DNA from: SW10 sp965657795
GTDB lineage: Bacteria > Verrucomicrobiota > Verrucomicrobiia > Verrucomicrobiales > Akkermansiaceae
DNA length: 64,000 nt
Assembly: GCA_965657795.1 (NCBI GenBank)
Contig: CBFHQJ010000005.1
Span: 1-64,000 of the forward strand
Direction: 5' to 3'
Shown here piece after piece: positions 56,804 through 64,000 of this stretch. A model generated the notes under the pieces. That model ran no database searches and was not told the DNA's origin. It saw nothing but the letters and a program-made list of their open reading frames with translations. A program made the position numbers and the translations under genes. Positions within the stretch are counted from its first letter, which is position 1; every line of letters begins with the position of its first letter.

Positions 56804-58856
56804 CCACTCGCATGCGCAGATAGCTCGCTTCCGAGACGAATCGGGTCGTGACAAGCTCCACACCCCAGCCGGAAGTTTTTTCTACGTTCAACGTTTCAAA
56901 ATCGGCCTCGTGACACGTCTCCCAATCTTCCAGGTTGGTGGATTTTTCAATCCAGATTCTAACACCCCGCGGGAGCTTCCGGTGACGGTATCTGACAAGT
57001 TTTCCGTCAGAGCCTGCCCCACCATAAAACTGGATCGGCCCCATACCGTCGGCCACTCCCGGATCAAGCCCCGCGCCAAACTCCAAAGTGTTATTCAGCC
57101 CGTCTCCATCGGGATCCGCCAAGTGATCTGTGACGACCCCTGCGGCACGTTCCGCTTCTGAAAAGTGTTCAGCCAGCCAAGCCTCATATGGGCTCGCCGG
57201 CTCGATAACTTCAAAAACCTGATCAATCTCAACACTAGAAAACTCCTGCTCAATCCCGCTTGGCCAGCGAACTTTCACCACCCCAACAGGGTCTGCGGAA
57301 GCCCCCAAGCCAAAATGCGCCACCTTCTCGCTCTGCGTCAAAAAGTGGCTACCACCACTAATTTCGCGGCGCTGTGGAGGCAAGCCATCGTCGGGCACAA
57401 TCGTCACCACAGCTCCAATTCCATCACGATTGGAATATCGCCCGTGCGGCTTGACCCGCAGGTAATGATTCTCGTTCTGCGTATCGTTCCGATAGAGAAT
57501 CGGCCCGTCCGCATTGTTGACAATAAAGAGATCAAGGTCGCCATCCTGATCGTAGTCAAAAACCAGCAACCCTTTTCCCTTCGCGGTATCAGCAATGCCA
57601 ACCGAAGCCGAAACATCGGTGAAGGTTCCGCCATCATTCCGCCACAGCTTGGTCGGATCCGTTTGAAAGGGAGTCTCGTTTTCCATACGATCGCTCTCGA
57701 ATCCATTCGTCATCGCCAGATCAAGATCGCCGTCATTGTCATAGTCAAAAAACACCGCGCCCCAACCCCAACCGCCATCACGCACTCCACCCACATCTGT
57801 TGCATCTTCAAAGACACGATTGCCCAGATTCCGATAAAGTCGATTCCCGGTTATACCCCATCCGGAATTTGGAATCGCAGGCTGACGACCATCGTAAATC
57901 GAAGTGACAAATAGATCCGGCAAGCCATCGCCATCGTAGTCACCAACCGCCAATCCCATCCCGTTTTCGTCACCACCAACCCGGGCCGCTTCTGTCCCAT
58001 CGACAAAAGTCCCGTCACCATTGTTCCAGAAAAGTCGGCTCGTTCCAAAATCACCCGCCACCACCAAATCCGGCCAGCCGTCGAGATCGAGGTCGGTTAA
58101 CCGGGAAGTGAAAGCCTGGGTCGTAAAATCCGGTCCTGTTTCGAGCTCGGGGTCGTCCCACATTTCCACTCCGGACCCAAGAGTGGCATCGACAAAACCG
58201 CCCAAGCTCCCGGTATTCTCCAGCAAGACAGATCGATTCCCGGGGCCCGTCACCGCCCACTGGCAGGTGTGAATATCGAGTCTTCCATCGAGGTTGTAGT
58301 CACCAAAAGCCACGCTGAACCCCGAGTGCCAATTCGGAGATTCAAGATCAGCTCCCCAAGCTTGTCCCTTCTCGAGAAAAGAGCCATCCCCTTGATTCAC
58401 ATAGAGGAGATTTCGCAAAGGCTCACCCGACTCACCAGCCACACTTATATACAAATCGGCATCACCATCGTTGTCGATATCGCCCCATGCCGCGCCATTG
58501 CTTGGAGCGACCACATCAATCCCCGCGACCTCGCTGACACTCTCGAAGGTTCCGTCGCCTAAGTTACGAAAGAGGGTGTCGGTATTGTGATAGCGCGTCA
58601 CCAGTAAATCGACCCAGCCATCCCCATCAAAGTCCGCCACCGCTGCTCCGCCCGTCATTACCTCGGGAACATGCTTCACCAATCCCGCAGAAGGCAGCCA
58701 TTGGAGGTATCCCACCTCCGAATCATCGGTCACATCCACGAATACGCCCTGACCCGGGGCCCGGGAACAAACAAAAATCGACTCCACAAGCGTGATCAGA
58801 AAAGCCACGCCCATTCGGGACACATTCGATGCCAGCCATTGCCAATTCACGACCAT
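56790..58856 (-). CDS. CRTAC1-like FG-GAP / ASPIC-UnbV repeat protein
   Basis: This is a 688-residue exported protein. The signal helix is MGVAFLITLVESIFVCSRAP (residues 15-34); translation could also start at the second Met (58814). Seven FG-GAP/VCBS calcium-binding repeats are visible, e.g. AVADFDGDGWVDLLVTRY, WGDIDNDGDADLYISV, LDLDGWPDLVVAGDFG, GDYDGDGLPDLFVTSI, FDYDNDGDLDLAMTNG, FDYDQDGDLDLFIVNN; they build a beta-propeller (about 40-455). An ASPIC/UnbV domain (about 470-545) has 'NRDGIGAVVTIVPDDG' and 'VRWPSGIEQEFSSVEID'. The C terminus has a DPDGDGLNNTLEFGAG calcium-type segment and the common small beta domain. Such proteins are extracellular, of unknown role, and often sit near sulfatases and TonB genes. 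It is divergent from the CotH giant (142 nt between starts). Confidence 0.88.
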   Translation of the reverse strand: MVVNWQWLASNVSRMGVAFLITLVESIFVCSRAPGQGVFVDVTDDSEVGYLQWLPSAGLVKHVPEVMTGGAAVADFDGDGWVDLLVTRYHNTDTLFRNLGDGTFESVSEVAGIDVVAPSNGAAWGDIDNDGDADLYISVAGESGEPLRNLLYVNQGDGSFLEKGQAWGADLESPNWHSGFSVAFGDYNLDGRLDIHTCQWAVTGPGNRSVLLENTGSLGGFVDATLGSGVEMWDDPELETGPDFTTQAFTSRLTDLDLDGWPDLVVAGDFGTSRLFWNNGDGTFVDGTEAARVGGDENGMGLAVGDYDGDGLPDLFVTSIYDGRQPAIPNSGWGITGNRLYRNLGNRVFEDATDVGGVRDGGWGWGAVFFDYDNDGDLDLAMTNGFESDRMENETPFQTDPTKLWRNDGGTFTDVSASVGIADTAKGKGLLVFDYDQDGDLDLFIVNNADGPILYRNDTQNENHYLRVKPHGRYSNRDGIGAVVTIVPDDGLPPQRREISGGSHFLTQSEKVAHFGLGASADPVGVVKVRWPSGIEQEFSSVEIDQVFEVIEPASPYEAWLAEHFSEAERAAGVVTDHLADPDGDGLNNTLEFGAGLDPGVADGMGPIQFYGGAGSDGKLVRYRHRKLPRGVRIWIEKSTNLEDWETCHEADFETLNVEKTSGWGVELVTTRFVSEASYLRMRVVIEP

Positions 58857-58998
58857 TTGCGTTCAGGTTGTCGCCGGCCCACCAGGTTGTCCATGCAATT
58901 TCCCTGAGCCAACAACAAAGAACTACCCACACTCCTTCATTGCTTCATAATCCCAAACCCACTACGAATTGGGCTCTCTGCTCTTGCCACCACACACA

Positions 58999-61900
58999 AT
59001 GATCGCAAAATCTTCCTTCCTTCCCTTCTACCATGCAGTCGTCGCGCTCGTCGTTCTCCCTTTCAGCGGGCATCTTGCGCTCGCTGAAACTCTGACCAAT
59101 GTCACGATCAGCGAGTTTCTCACCGACAACGACGATGGCATCGTTGATGAAGACAACGACCGCGAAGATTGGATCGAAATCTGGAACACCTCGGGGGTCG
59201 CCGGAGATCTGGGTGGCTGGTATCTGACCGACGATCCCACCGTTCTCACCAAGTGGGAACTTCCCGCCATCGAGATGACAAGCGGCGGGTATCTGGTGGT
59301 TTTCGCATCCGGGAAAGACCGCACGGATCCTGCCAGCGAACTTCACACCAACTTCCGCCTGCAGCGCGAAGCCGGCGGATATCTGGCACTGGTCAAGCCC
59401 GATGGCACCACCATCGCCAGCGAGTTCAATGACTACCCGGAGCAATCGAAGGACATCGCTTACGGTGTCGGAATCGATGGGGAAACACCCCTCACCTTTT
59501 TCTCTGCCGGAGCGCCGGCCAAGTGGCATGTCCCGACCGGCCCCGTGACCGATTGGACGACGACCGACTTCGACGATTCGGGCTGGAACAGCGGGGCAAC
59601 CGGAATTGGTTTTGACAGCCCCGGCGGACGCTACCTTCCTCTCATTGGAGCTGGAGGCGATGCCGGACCCGAGATGCGTTCACAAAACGCCACTGTTTAC
59701 ATCCGCGTTCCGTTTGAAGTCGCAGACCCAACAGGAATCAGCAACTTAAACCTGCGCCTGAAATGGGAGGACGGATTCGTCGCTCATTTGAATGGCACGG
59801 AATTCCACAAGGAATCAGCGCCTACCACTCCGGTATGGAACTCCCAATCCACGGATGGGGGACGTAACGAGGACAATGCCACAACCTTCTTCAGCTATCC
59901 CGTCGACCAGGGAGGTTTGGTCGCCGGCACCAATATCCTTTCCATCCAGGGACTTAATAGCGGCCCGGGCAGCTCCGACGCCATTTTTGTTCCCGAGCTC
60001 ACCGGAATCTTCAAAGACACCTCCAACCTTGCCACCGGATTTTTCTCCACCCCTACTCCGGGTGCCGTTAACGGCATCCGCTACGAAGGACTCGTTGCTG
60101 ACACCAGCTTCAGCGTTGATCGGGGTGTTTACGACACCGCCTTCAATCTTGAAATCTCAACAGAAACCGCAGGCGCTGAGATCCGCTACACCACCGACGG
60201 AACGCCTCCCAGCGAAACCACCGGTCAAATCTACACCGGACCCATCTCCATCACCGGCACGACCGTGGTCCGCGCCCTCGCTTACAAGACCGGCTTCCAG
60301 TCAACAAACATTGACACGCAAAGTTATATCTTCCCTGAAGACGTCTATGGAGCCCAGTTCTCCGACGCGTTAACCGCCGTGCCAACCATTTCATTGGTGA
60401 CCCAGGCCAACTACGGCCTTCGTTTGATGTCAGTTGCTTCGACAAACGAACTTCCCTCACAATCCGTGGAACGACCGGAGAGTTCCCAAGTTGTCGTCGC
60501 CCTGGTAAGCGGTCAACTCCACGTGCGGATCATCGACGTCCACATCCGGAGAAGCCAGGAAACCAACAGATTCGAATACCGAACGGTCATTAACAAAACC
60601 GAAAGCCAGCTGTTGGACGGACCGGATAAAACCGATTTGATCAACCTGCTGAACCAAGCCCCCTTTCCCGATGCCGCATCAATATCTCCGGAGACCCAGA
60701 GAGAAATCATTGATAAGGCCATCGCCATCTCGGAACACACTCCCCGCATCCCCTTCCTCCAGGACGGCAGCAATGACTACATCGAGCACAAGAGCTCAAT
60801 CGAAATGATCTATCCCGACGGGACACCGGGATTCCAGGAAGACGCCGGGCTCACCAACTTTGGTGGCGGGTTCACCAACTTCACCAAGAAAAGCTTTCGT
60901 CTCTACTTCCGAAAGAAGTACGGCGCCGCCAAACTGAAGCACCCCATCTTCGACGGCTTCGAGTATAAAAGCATTCCCCCGGTCGACGAATTTGACGCCA
61001 TCAACCTCCGCAGCGGTTCACATGACATGTCAGCACGCGGCGCGTATATGGGCCCGCGTTTTGCCGACGACTCCATGCTCGACATGGGACAAATCGCTCC
61101 TCACGGACGTTTCGTTCACGTCTATCTCAACGGTCAATATTGGGGACAATACCACTTACGCGAGCGCTGGAACGCCGACATGGCATCAAGCTACTTTGGC
61201 GGCAAGAAAGAGGACTACGACGCGATCAGCGCCAACAACTCCGGGATGGAATTCCAGACCGGCTCACCCTACGATGGCACCGCAGCCTTTTGGACCGAGA
61301 CCGGAAACCTTTTGAGAGGGCCAGATCCCTTTACCAATGCTGCAGAACATATCGACATTGCAAACCTCATCGACTTCATGTTGCTGTGGACCAGCGGGGA
61401 GTGCGAAAGCGAATTCCGCGCCTTTGGTTCTCGATCTCAGGGAGTGCCCTTTAAATTTATGGTCAGGGACCCCGACGGCTTCATGCCCAACGGAGGCTGG
61501 AATCATGACCACGCAGTCACCCACAACGGCCCCCTCAGAGCCATGACCGAACTACGCACCGGCGGAAATCCTGATTACAATATTCTGCTGGCTGATCGCA
61601 TTCACAAACACTTCTTTAACGGCGGGGCCCTCACTGCGGAAGCCAGCGTCGAACGCTTGCGAAAGCGATTTGAAGAGATGCGCTCCGGATTCGCTGCAGA
61701 GGCCCGGAGATGGAGTTACCAGACCGTTGGTTCGTGGGAATCCTACGTGAATCGTTGGATGAACACCCAGTTACCCCTGCGCAGCACCAGTATGATGCAA
61801 AGACTGCGGCAGGCTGGAATGTATCCCGACGTTCTCGCCCCCGCCCTCTCCCAGCATGGAGGCTCCGTTCCATCTGGAGGCGGTGTCACCATGTCCACCA

Positions 61901-63567
61901 ACGCTACCGCCATTTACTACACCACCGACGGATCCGACCCCCGCCTGCCCGGGGGTGCCATCAGCCCCACCGCAATCAATGCGGACTTCTCTAATGGCGT
62001 GCGCAGCCCTGAAGACTTCGCGGTCTCCGGAGATGTTTGGAAGTATCTCGATGACGGCAGCGACCAAGGCACGGCCTGGAAAGATTCCGACTACGATGAC
62101 AGCTCGTGGGCCAGCGGTCCCTCGCAACTCGGCTACGGAGAAACAACCGTCCTCACCACGGTGGGCTTCATCGACACCGACCCGAATACTCCTGGCAATC
62201 AAAAGAATGCCACCACCTACTTTCGCCGGAAGATCATGATCGACGACCCCGCCGACTTCTCAAACTTCCTCATCGGTCTCCGCTATGACGATGGGGCAGC
62301 CGTTTATGTCAATGGAATCGAGGTCGCCCGCACCGCCACCCTGCCTGCTGGTGCCAACTTCGATACCTACGCCTCCGGCAACACCCCGGATGAAAACACT
62401 TACTTCGAATATCCAATCCCATCTTCACGATTCGTTGATGGCGAGAATACGATCGCAGTTGAAATTCACAACGCATCACCGGGAAGCTCCGACATCCGCT
62501 TCGATCTCACCCTGGGTGGCGAAATTGATCTCACCAATGGCAGCAACGTTACCGAACCCGTCATGTTCGACGGACCGACTGAATTCCGGGCAAGGAGTTT
62601 CGACAGCAGCACCAATGAATGGAGTGCTCTCACCTCCACCTTCTTCAGCCTCGATACCGTCCCCGCTGCTGCCACCAACCTCGTCATCTCGGAGATCCAC
62701 TATCGCCCCGCCGACCCCAGCTCGCCGGAAGAACTGGCGGTTTCCGCCGACCGCGACGATTTTGAGTTCATCGAGCTACTCAACACCTCCGCTCAACCCA
62801 TCGACCTGAGCGGACTCTACTTTGATGAAGGAATCAGCTTCTTCTTCGCCGACAACACCATTCTGCAACCTGGCAGTCGCCTCGTTCTGGTGAAAGACCT
62901 GGAAGCTTTCACCGCCCGCTATGGCACCCTTTCCGAGGGCGAAATTGCCGGGGAATTTGGCGGCCGACTCAGCAACGATGGCGAACAACTCATCGTGCGT
63001 AAGTCAGGCGCGATCGAACTCATCAATCTCACTTACAACGACCAGCTTCCGTGGCCAATCCAAGCTGACGGCGATGGCTACTCCATGATCTTCACCGGCA
63101 ACGTGCAGGCCCAGGGCTCCTCATGGTCAGCGCACGCCTCCATCGGCGGCGGCCCCGGCATGGCCGACACGGCCCTCACCAGCGGTTACGACGACTGGAA
63201 AACTGCCAACGGCATCACCGATGATTTGAGCGACACCGATAACGACGGCCTCACCGCCTTCGCGGAATATGCCACCGGCAACGATCCCAATGTTGCCAAT
63301 GCCGCATCTACAATCACCCAGGGTCTCGTCACCATCGGGCCGGACGGCTTCCTCTCGATCACCTACCAACAAGGACTCAACGTCACCGACGTTCTCTTCG
63401 AAGTTCAGGAATCCTCCGATCTCGAAAACTGGACGACCATCCCCGCGCCCATCCTGGTGGGAGAAGAAATCGATGAGCCTACCCAGACGAAGAAAGTCAC
63501 CCGAAGACTCGCCAGCCCGGTCACGGAAGACACCAAAAACTTCCTGCGAGTCCGCATGGTGCGCTAG
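58999..63567 (+). CDS. Giant secreted lamin-tail / chitobiase-like / CotH protein with an internal insert
   Basis: This is a 1,522-residue protein started at the ATG at 58999 (signal MIAKSSFLPFYHAVVALVVL); the in-frame start 30 nt earlier buries it. Order: lamin-tail 1 (35-150; VTISEFLTDNDDG, WIEIWNTSG); jelly-roll (165-350; RLKWEDGFVAHLNGTEFH); chitobiase-like beta (365-450; AEIRYTTDGTPPSETTG); a foreign-looking insert (about 493-597); CotH-like domain (600-905; 'FTKKSFRLYFRKKYGAAKLK', 'DAINLRSGSHDM', 'VYLNGQYWGQYHLRERW', 'PFKFMVRDPDGFM'); second chitobiase-like domain (about 950-1000); second jelly-roll (1000-1180); lamin-tail 2 (about 1220-1370; LVISEIHYRPADPSSPEELA); calcium-type and small beta C terminus. 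The metal site is RDPD rather than PWDLD. It is followed by the cupin gene after 52 nt. Confidence 0.87.
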   Translation: MIAKSSFLPFYHAVVALVVLPFSGHLALAETLTNVTISEFLTDNDDGIVDEDNDREDWIEIWNTSGVAGDLGGWYLTDDPTVLTKWELPAIEMTSGGYLVVFASGKDRTDPASELHTNFRLQREAGGYLALVKPDGTTIASEFNDYPEQSKDIAYGVGIDGETPLTFFSAGAPAKWHVPTGPVTDWTTTDFDDSGWNSGATGIGFDSPGGRYLPLIGAGGDAGPEMRSQNATVYIRVPFEVADPTGISNLNLRLKWEDGFVAHLNGTEFHKESAPTTPVWNSQSTDGGRNEDNATTFFSYPVDQGGLVAGTNILSIQGLNSGPGSSDAIFVPELTGIFKDTSNLATGFFSTPTPGAVNGIRYEGLVADTSFSVDRGVYDTAFNLEISTETAGAEIRYTTDGTPPSETTGQIYTGPISITGTTVVRALAYKTGFQSTNIDTQSYIFPEDVYGAQFSDALTAVPTISLVTQANYGLRLMSVASTNELPSQSVERPESSQVVVALVSGQLHVRIIDVHIRRSQETNRFEYRTVINKTESQLLDGPDKTDLINLLNQAPFPDAASISPETQREIIDKAIAISEHTPRIPFLQDGSNDYIEHKSSIEMIYPDGTPGFQEDAGLTNFGGGFTNFTKKSFRLYFRKKYGAAKLKHPIFDGFEYKSIPPVDEFDAINLRSGSHDMSARGAYMGPRFADDSMLDMGQIAPHGRFVHVYLNGQYWGQYHLRERWNADMASSYFGGKKEDYDAISANNSGMEFQTGSPYDGTAAFWTETGNLLRGPDPFTNAAEHIDIANLIDFMLLWTSGECESEFRAFGSRSQGVPFKFMVRDPDGFMPNGGWNHDHAVTHNGPLRAMTELRTGGNPDYNILLADRIHKHFFNGGALTAEASVERLRKRFEEMRSGFAAEARRWSYQTVGSWESYVNRWMNTQLPLRSTSMMQRLRQAGMYPDVLAPALSQHGGSVPSGGGVTMSTNATAIYYTTDGSDPRLPGGAISPTAINADFSNGVRSPEDFAVSGDVWKYLDDGSDQGTAWKDSDYDDSSWASGPSQLGYGETTVLTTVGFIDTDPNTPGNQKNATTYFRRKIMIDDPADFSNFLIGLRYDDGAAVYVNGIEVARTATLPAGANFDTYASGNTPDENTYFEYPIPSSRFVDGENTIAVEIHNASPGSSDIRFDLTLGGEIDLTNGSNVTEPVMFDGPTEFRARSFDSSTNEWSALTSTFFSLDTVPAAATNLVISEIHYRPADPSSPEELAVSADRDDFEFIELLNTSAQPIDLSGLYFDEGISFFFADNTILQPGSRLVLVKDLEAFTARYGTLSEGEIAGEFGGRLSNDGEQLIVRKSGAIELINLTYNDQLPWPIQADGDGYSMIFTGNVQAQGSSWSAHASIGGGPGMADTALTSGYDDWKTANGITDDLSDTDNDGLTAFAEYATGNDPNVANAASTITQGLVTIGPDGFLSITYQQGLNVTDVLFEVQESSDLENWTTIPAPILVGEEIDEPTQTKKVTRRLASPVTEDTKNFLRVRMVR
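60478..60789 (+). repeat. Putative in-frame inserted coding element within the CotH giant
   Basis: About 104 codons separate host 'SVERP' (ending 60477) from host 'SSIEMIYPDGTPGFQ' (from 60793), which are contiguous in ordinary members of this CotH family ('ERP.S.E....DG..GFQ'). The intervening residues contain VVVALVSGQLHVRIID, VINKTESQLLDGP, LINLLNQAPFPDAAS and QREIIDKAIAISEHT. I recall this pattern from short repeated ORFs of cyanobacteria, planctomycetes and verrucomicrobia ('ALV.G.LH.RI.D', 'V..K.E..L..G', 'PFPD', 'K..II..A..I.GHT'). The segment is flanked by similar stretches, GAGAGTTCC and AAGAGCTCA, which could be an imperfect target duplication. The element identity is from memory and needs a profile search. 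Confidence 0.5.
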
Positions 63568-63619
63568 AAAAAGCAGCGAACCACTTGCCAAGCGCCCGGC
63601 ATCTTGGCCAAATAATTTG

Positions 63620-64000
63620 GTGAGGAAAAACTTCATTACGGTCACTGAAAGCGAAGGCTGCTGCTGGGACGAAACAGATCCTGCTTGTCATCCCTCGTCA
63701 CTCAGCCGGTGGACAACAAGCACACTCAAACTTGGCAATGACGGAACCCACTTCCTCTTTGTGACGCATGGCCGGGCCACCCTTCGGTTTCAAGACCATG
63801 AATTCCCGCTTCCCACCGGAATGTATGCCGCTGTTCCCGGTTCGTGTGAAGTTTCCGGCGGCTCGGGGATTGTCGTGACCCGAATTGCCTTCAGCGGATT
63901 CTTTCACCTTGGCGGTCCCATCGAAGAAGCCGGTCGCCTTCGCTACATCGATGGCTGCACCGACTCCCTCCTCATCCCGCCGGTCCGCTGGGGTGATCCC
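63620..64000 (+). CDS. Cupin-domain protein (ChrR-like), 5' part only
   Basis: An open frame from a GTG at 63620 runs past the window end (127 codons seen). It has no signal peptide. 'THFLFVTHGRATLRFQDHEF' and 'PLPTGMYAAVPGSCEVSGGS' form two beta strands of a small cupin barrel. 'GRLRYIDGCTDSLLIPPVRW' is a strongly conserved stretch I recognise from cupin proteins in planctomycetes and verrucomicrobia, where a second cupin domain follows. The function is unknown; small-molecule or metal binding is possible. It is the first gene after the CotH giant, 52 nt downstream. The gap holds a weak inverted repeat (GCCAAG/CTTGGC, 10-nt loop) that I do not call as a terminator. Confidence 0.75.
   Translation, partial: MRKNFITVTESEGCCWDETDPACHPSSLSRWTTSTLKLGNDGTHFLFVTHGRATLRFQDHEFPLPTGMYAAVPGSCEVSGGSGIVVTRIAFSGFFHLGGPIEEAGRLRYIDGCTDSLLIPPVRWGDP

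Noticed and set aside
58945..59529. 194-residue minus-strand frame at the start of the last CotH giant
   Set aside because: Antisense to the signal peptide and first lamin-tail domain.
13217..63567. Spore-coat function for the CotH proteins
   Set aside because: CotH domains are widespread outside spore formers; domain context here (lamin-tail, LamG, beta-helix) indicates secreted surface proteins.
63580..63605. GCCAAG/CTTGGC hairpin after the last CotH giant
   Set aside because: The 10-nt loop is large, the stem is short and no T tract follows.
1..64000. CRISPR arrays, tRNA or rRNA genes, IS elements
   Set aside because: No regularly spaced repeats, cloverleaf/CCA-like segments, rRNA-like stretches or transposase motifs were seen by eye; a covariance-model search was not possible.

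Overview
The window looks like a chromosomal segment of a free-living, probably marine or soil, verrucomicrobium (planctomycetes are the next possibility). The protein families point there: formylglycine-type sulfatases, two DUF1552/DUF1592 pairs, PEP-CTERM and LamG proteins, lamin-tail plus CotH giants, CRTAC1-like FG-GAP/UnbV, DUF1080 and golvesin modules, and start sites mostly without strong Shine-Dalgarno sequences. Nearly every product carries a Sec, lipoprotein or Tat-like signal. aroA is the only clear biosynthetic housekeeping gene. I see no rRNA, tRNA, CRISPR, IS transposase or prophage.

Layout. 1-5.5 kb (minus): a truncated DUF2330-like relic, a PEP-CTERM protein and a DUF1552/DUF1592 pair. 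5.7-9.9 kb: aroA, a lipoprotein, a heparan-N-sulfatase-like sulfatase and a frameshifted secreted TIM-barrel protein. 10-18.9 kb: two tandem LamG genes (the second broken) facing a 1,881-residue LamG/FnIII/lamin-tail/CotH giant across a good terminator. 19-25.8 kb (minus): PhoD-like phosphatase, SASA-type esterase and three sulfatases, which form a probable sulfated and acetylated glycan degradation operon feeding into the giant. 26.2-32.5 kb (plus): a more GC-rich, translationally coupled pair of beta-helix/CotH proteins, ending next to the C-terminal stub of a lost sulfatase. 32.7-38 kb (minus): MscS channel, DUF1592 and DUF1552. 38.2-41.4 kb (plus): a heme-c-bearing glucose/sorbosone dehydrogenase-like protein and an esterase. 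41.4-47 kb (minus): two sulfatases and a beta-lactamase-like/NamZ (DUF1343) fusion. 47-56 kb (minus): FAD-oxidoreductase/golvesin/DUF1080 fusion, a frameshifted helical protein, a lamin-tail/CotH protein and two Hcp-fold proteins, one broken by a 17-bp duplication. 56-64 kb: a small secreted protein, a CRTAC1-like protein, a fourth CotH giant with an apparent in-frame foreign insert, and the start of a cupin protein.

Together the genes suggest a cell specialised in external capture and breakdown of sulfated polysaccharides: sulfatases and esterases strip substituents, phosphatase and NamZ-like enzymes scavenge phosphate and muropeptide sugars, and LamG/lamin-tail/CotH giants probably act at the cell surface. 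The segment carries an unusual number of gene lesions (truncations, a nonsense codon, homopolymer frameshifts, a tandem duplication). That indicates either active decay of accessory families or, for the homopolymer cases, sequencing error. All assignments rest on reading motifs by eye. No database search was possible.
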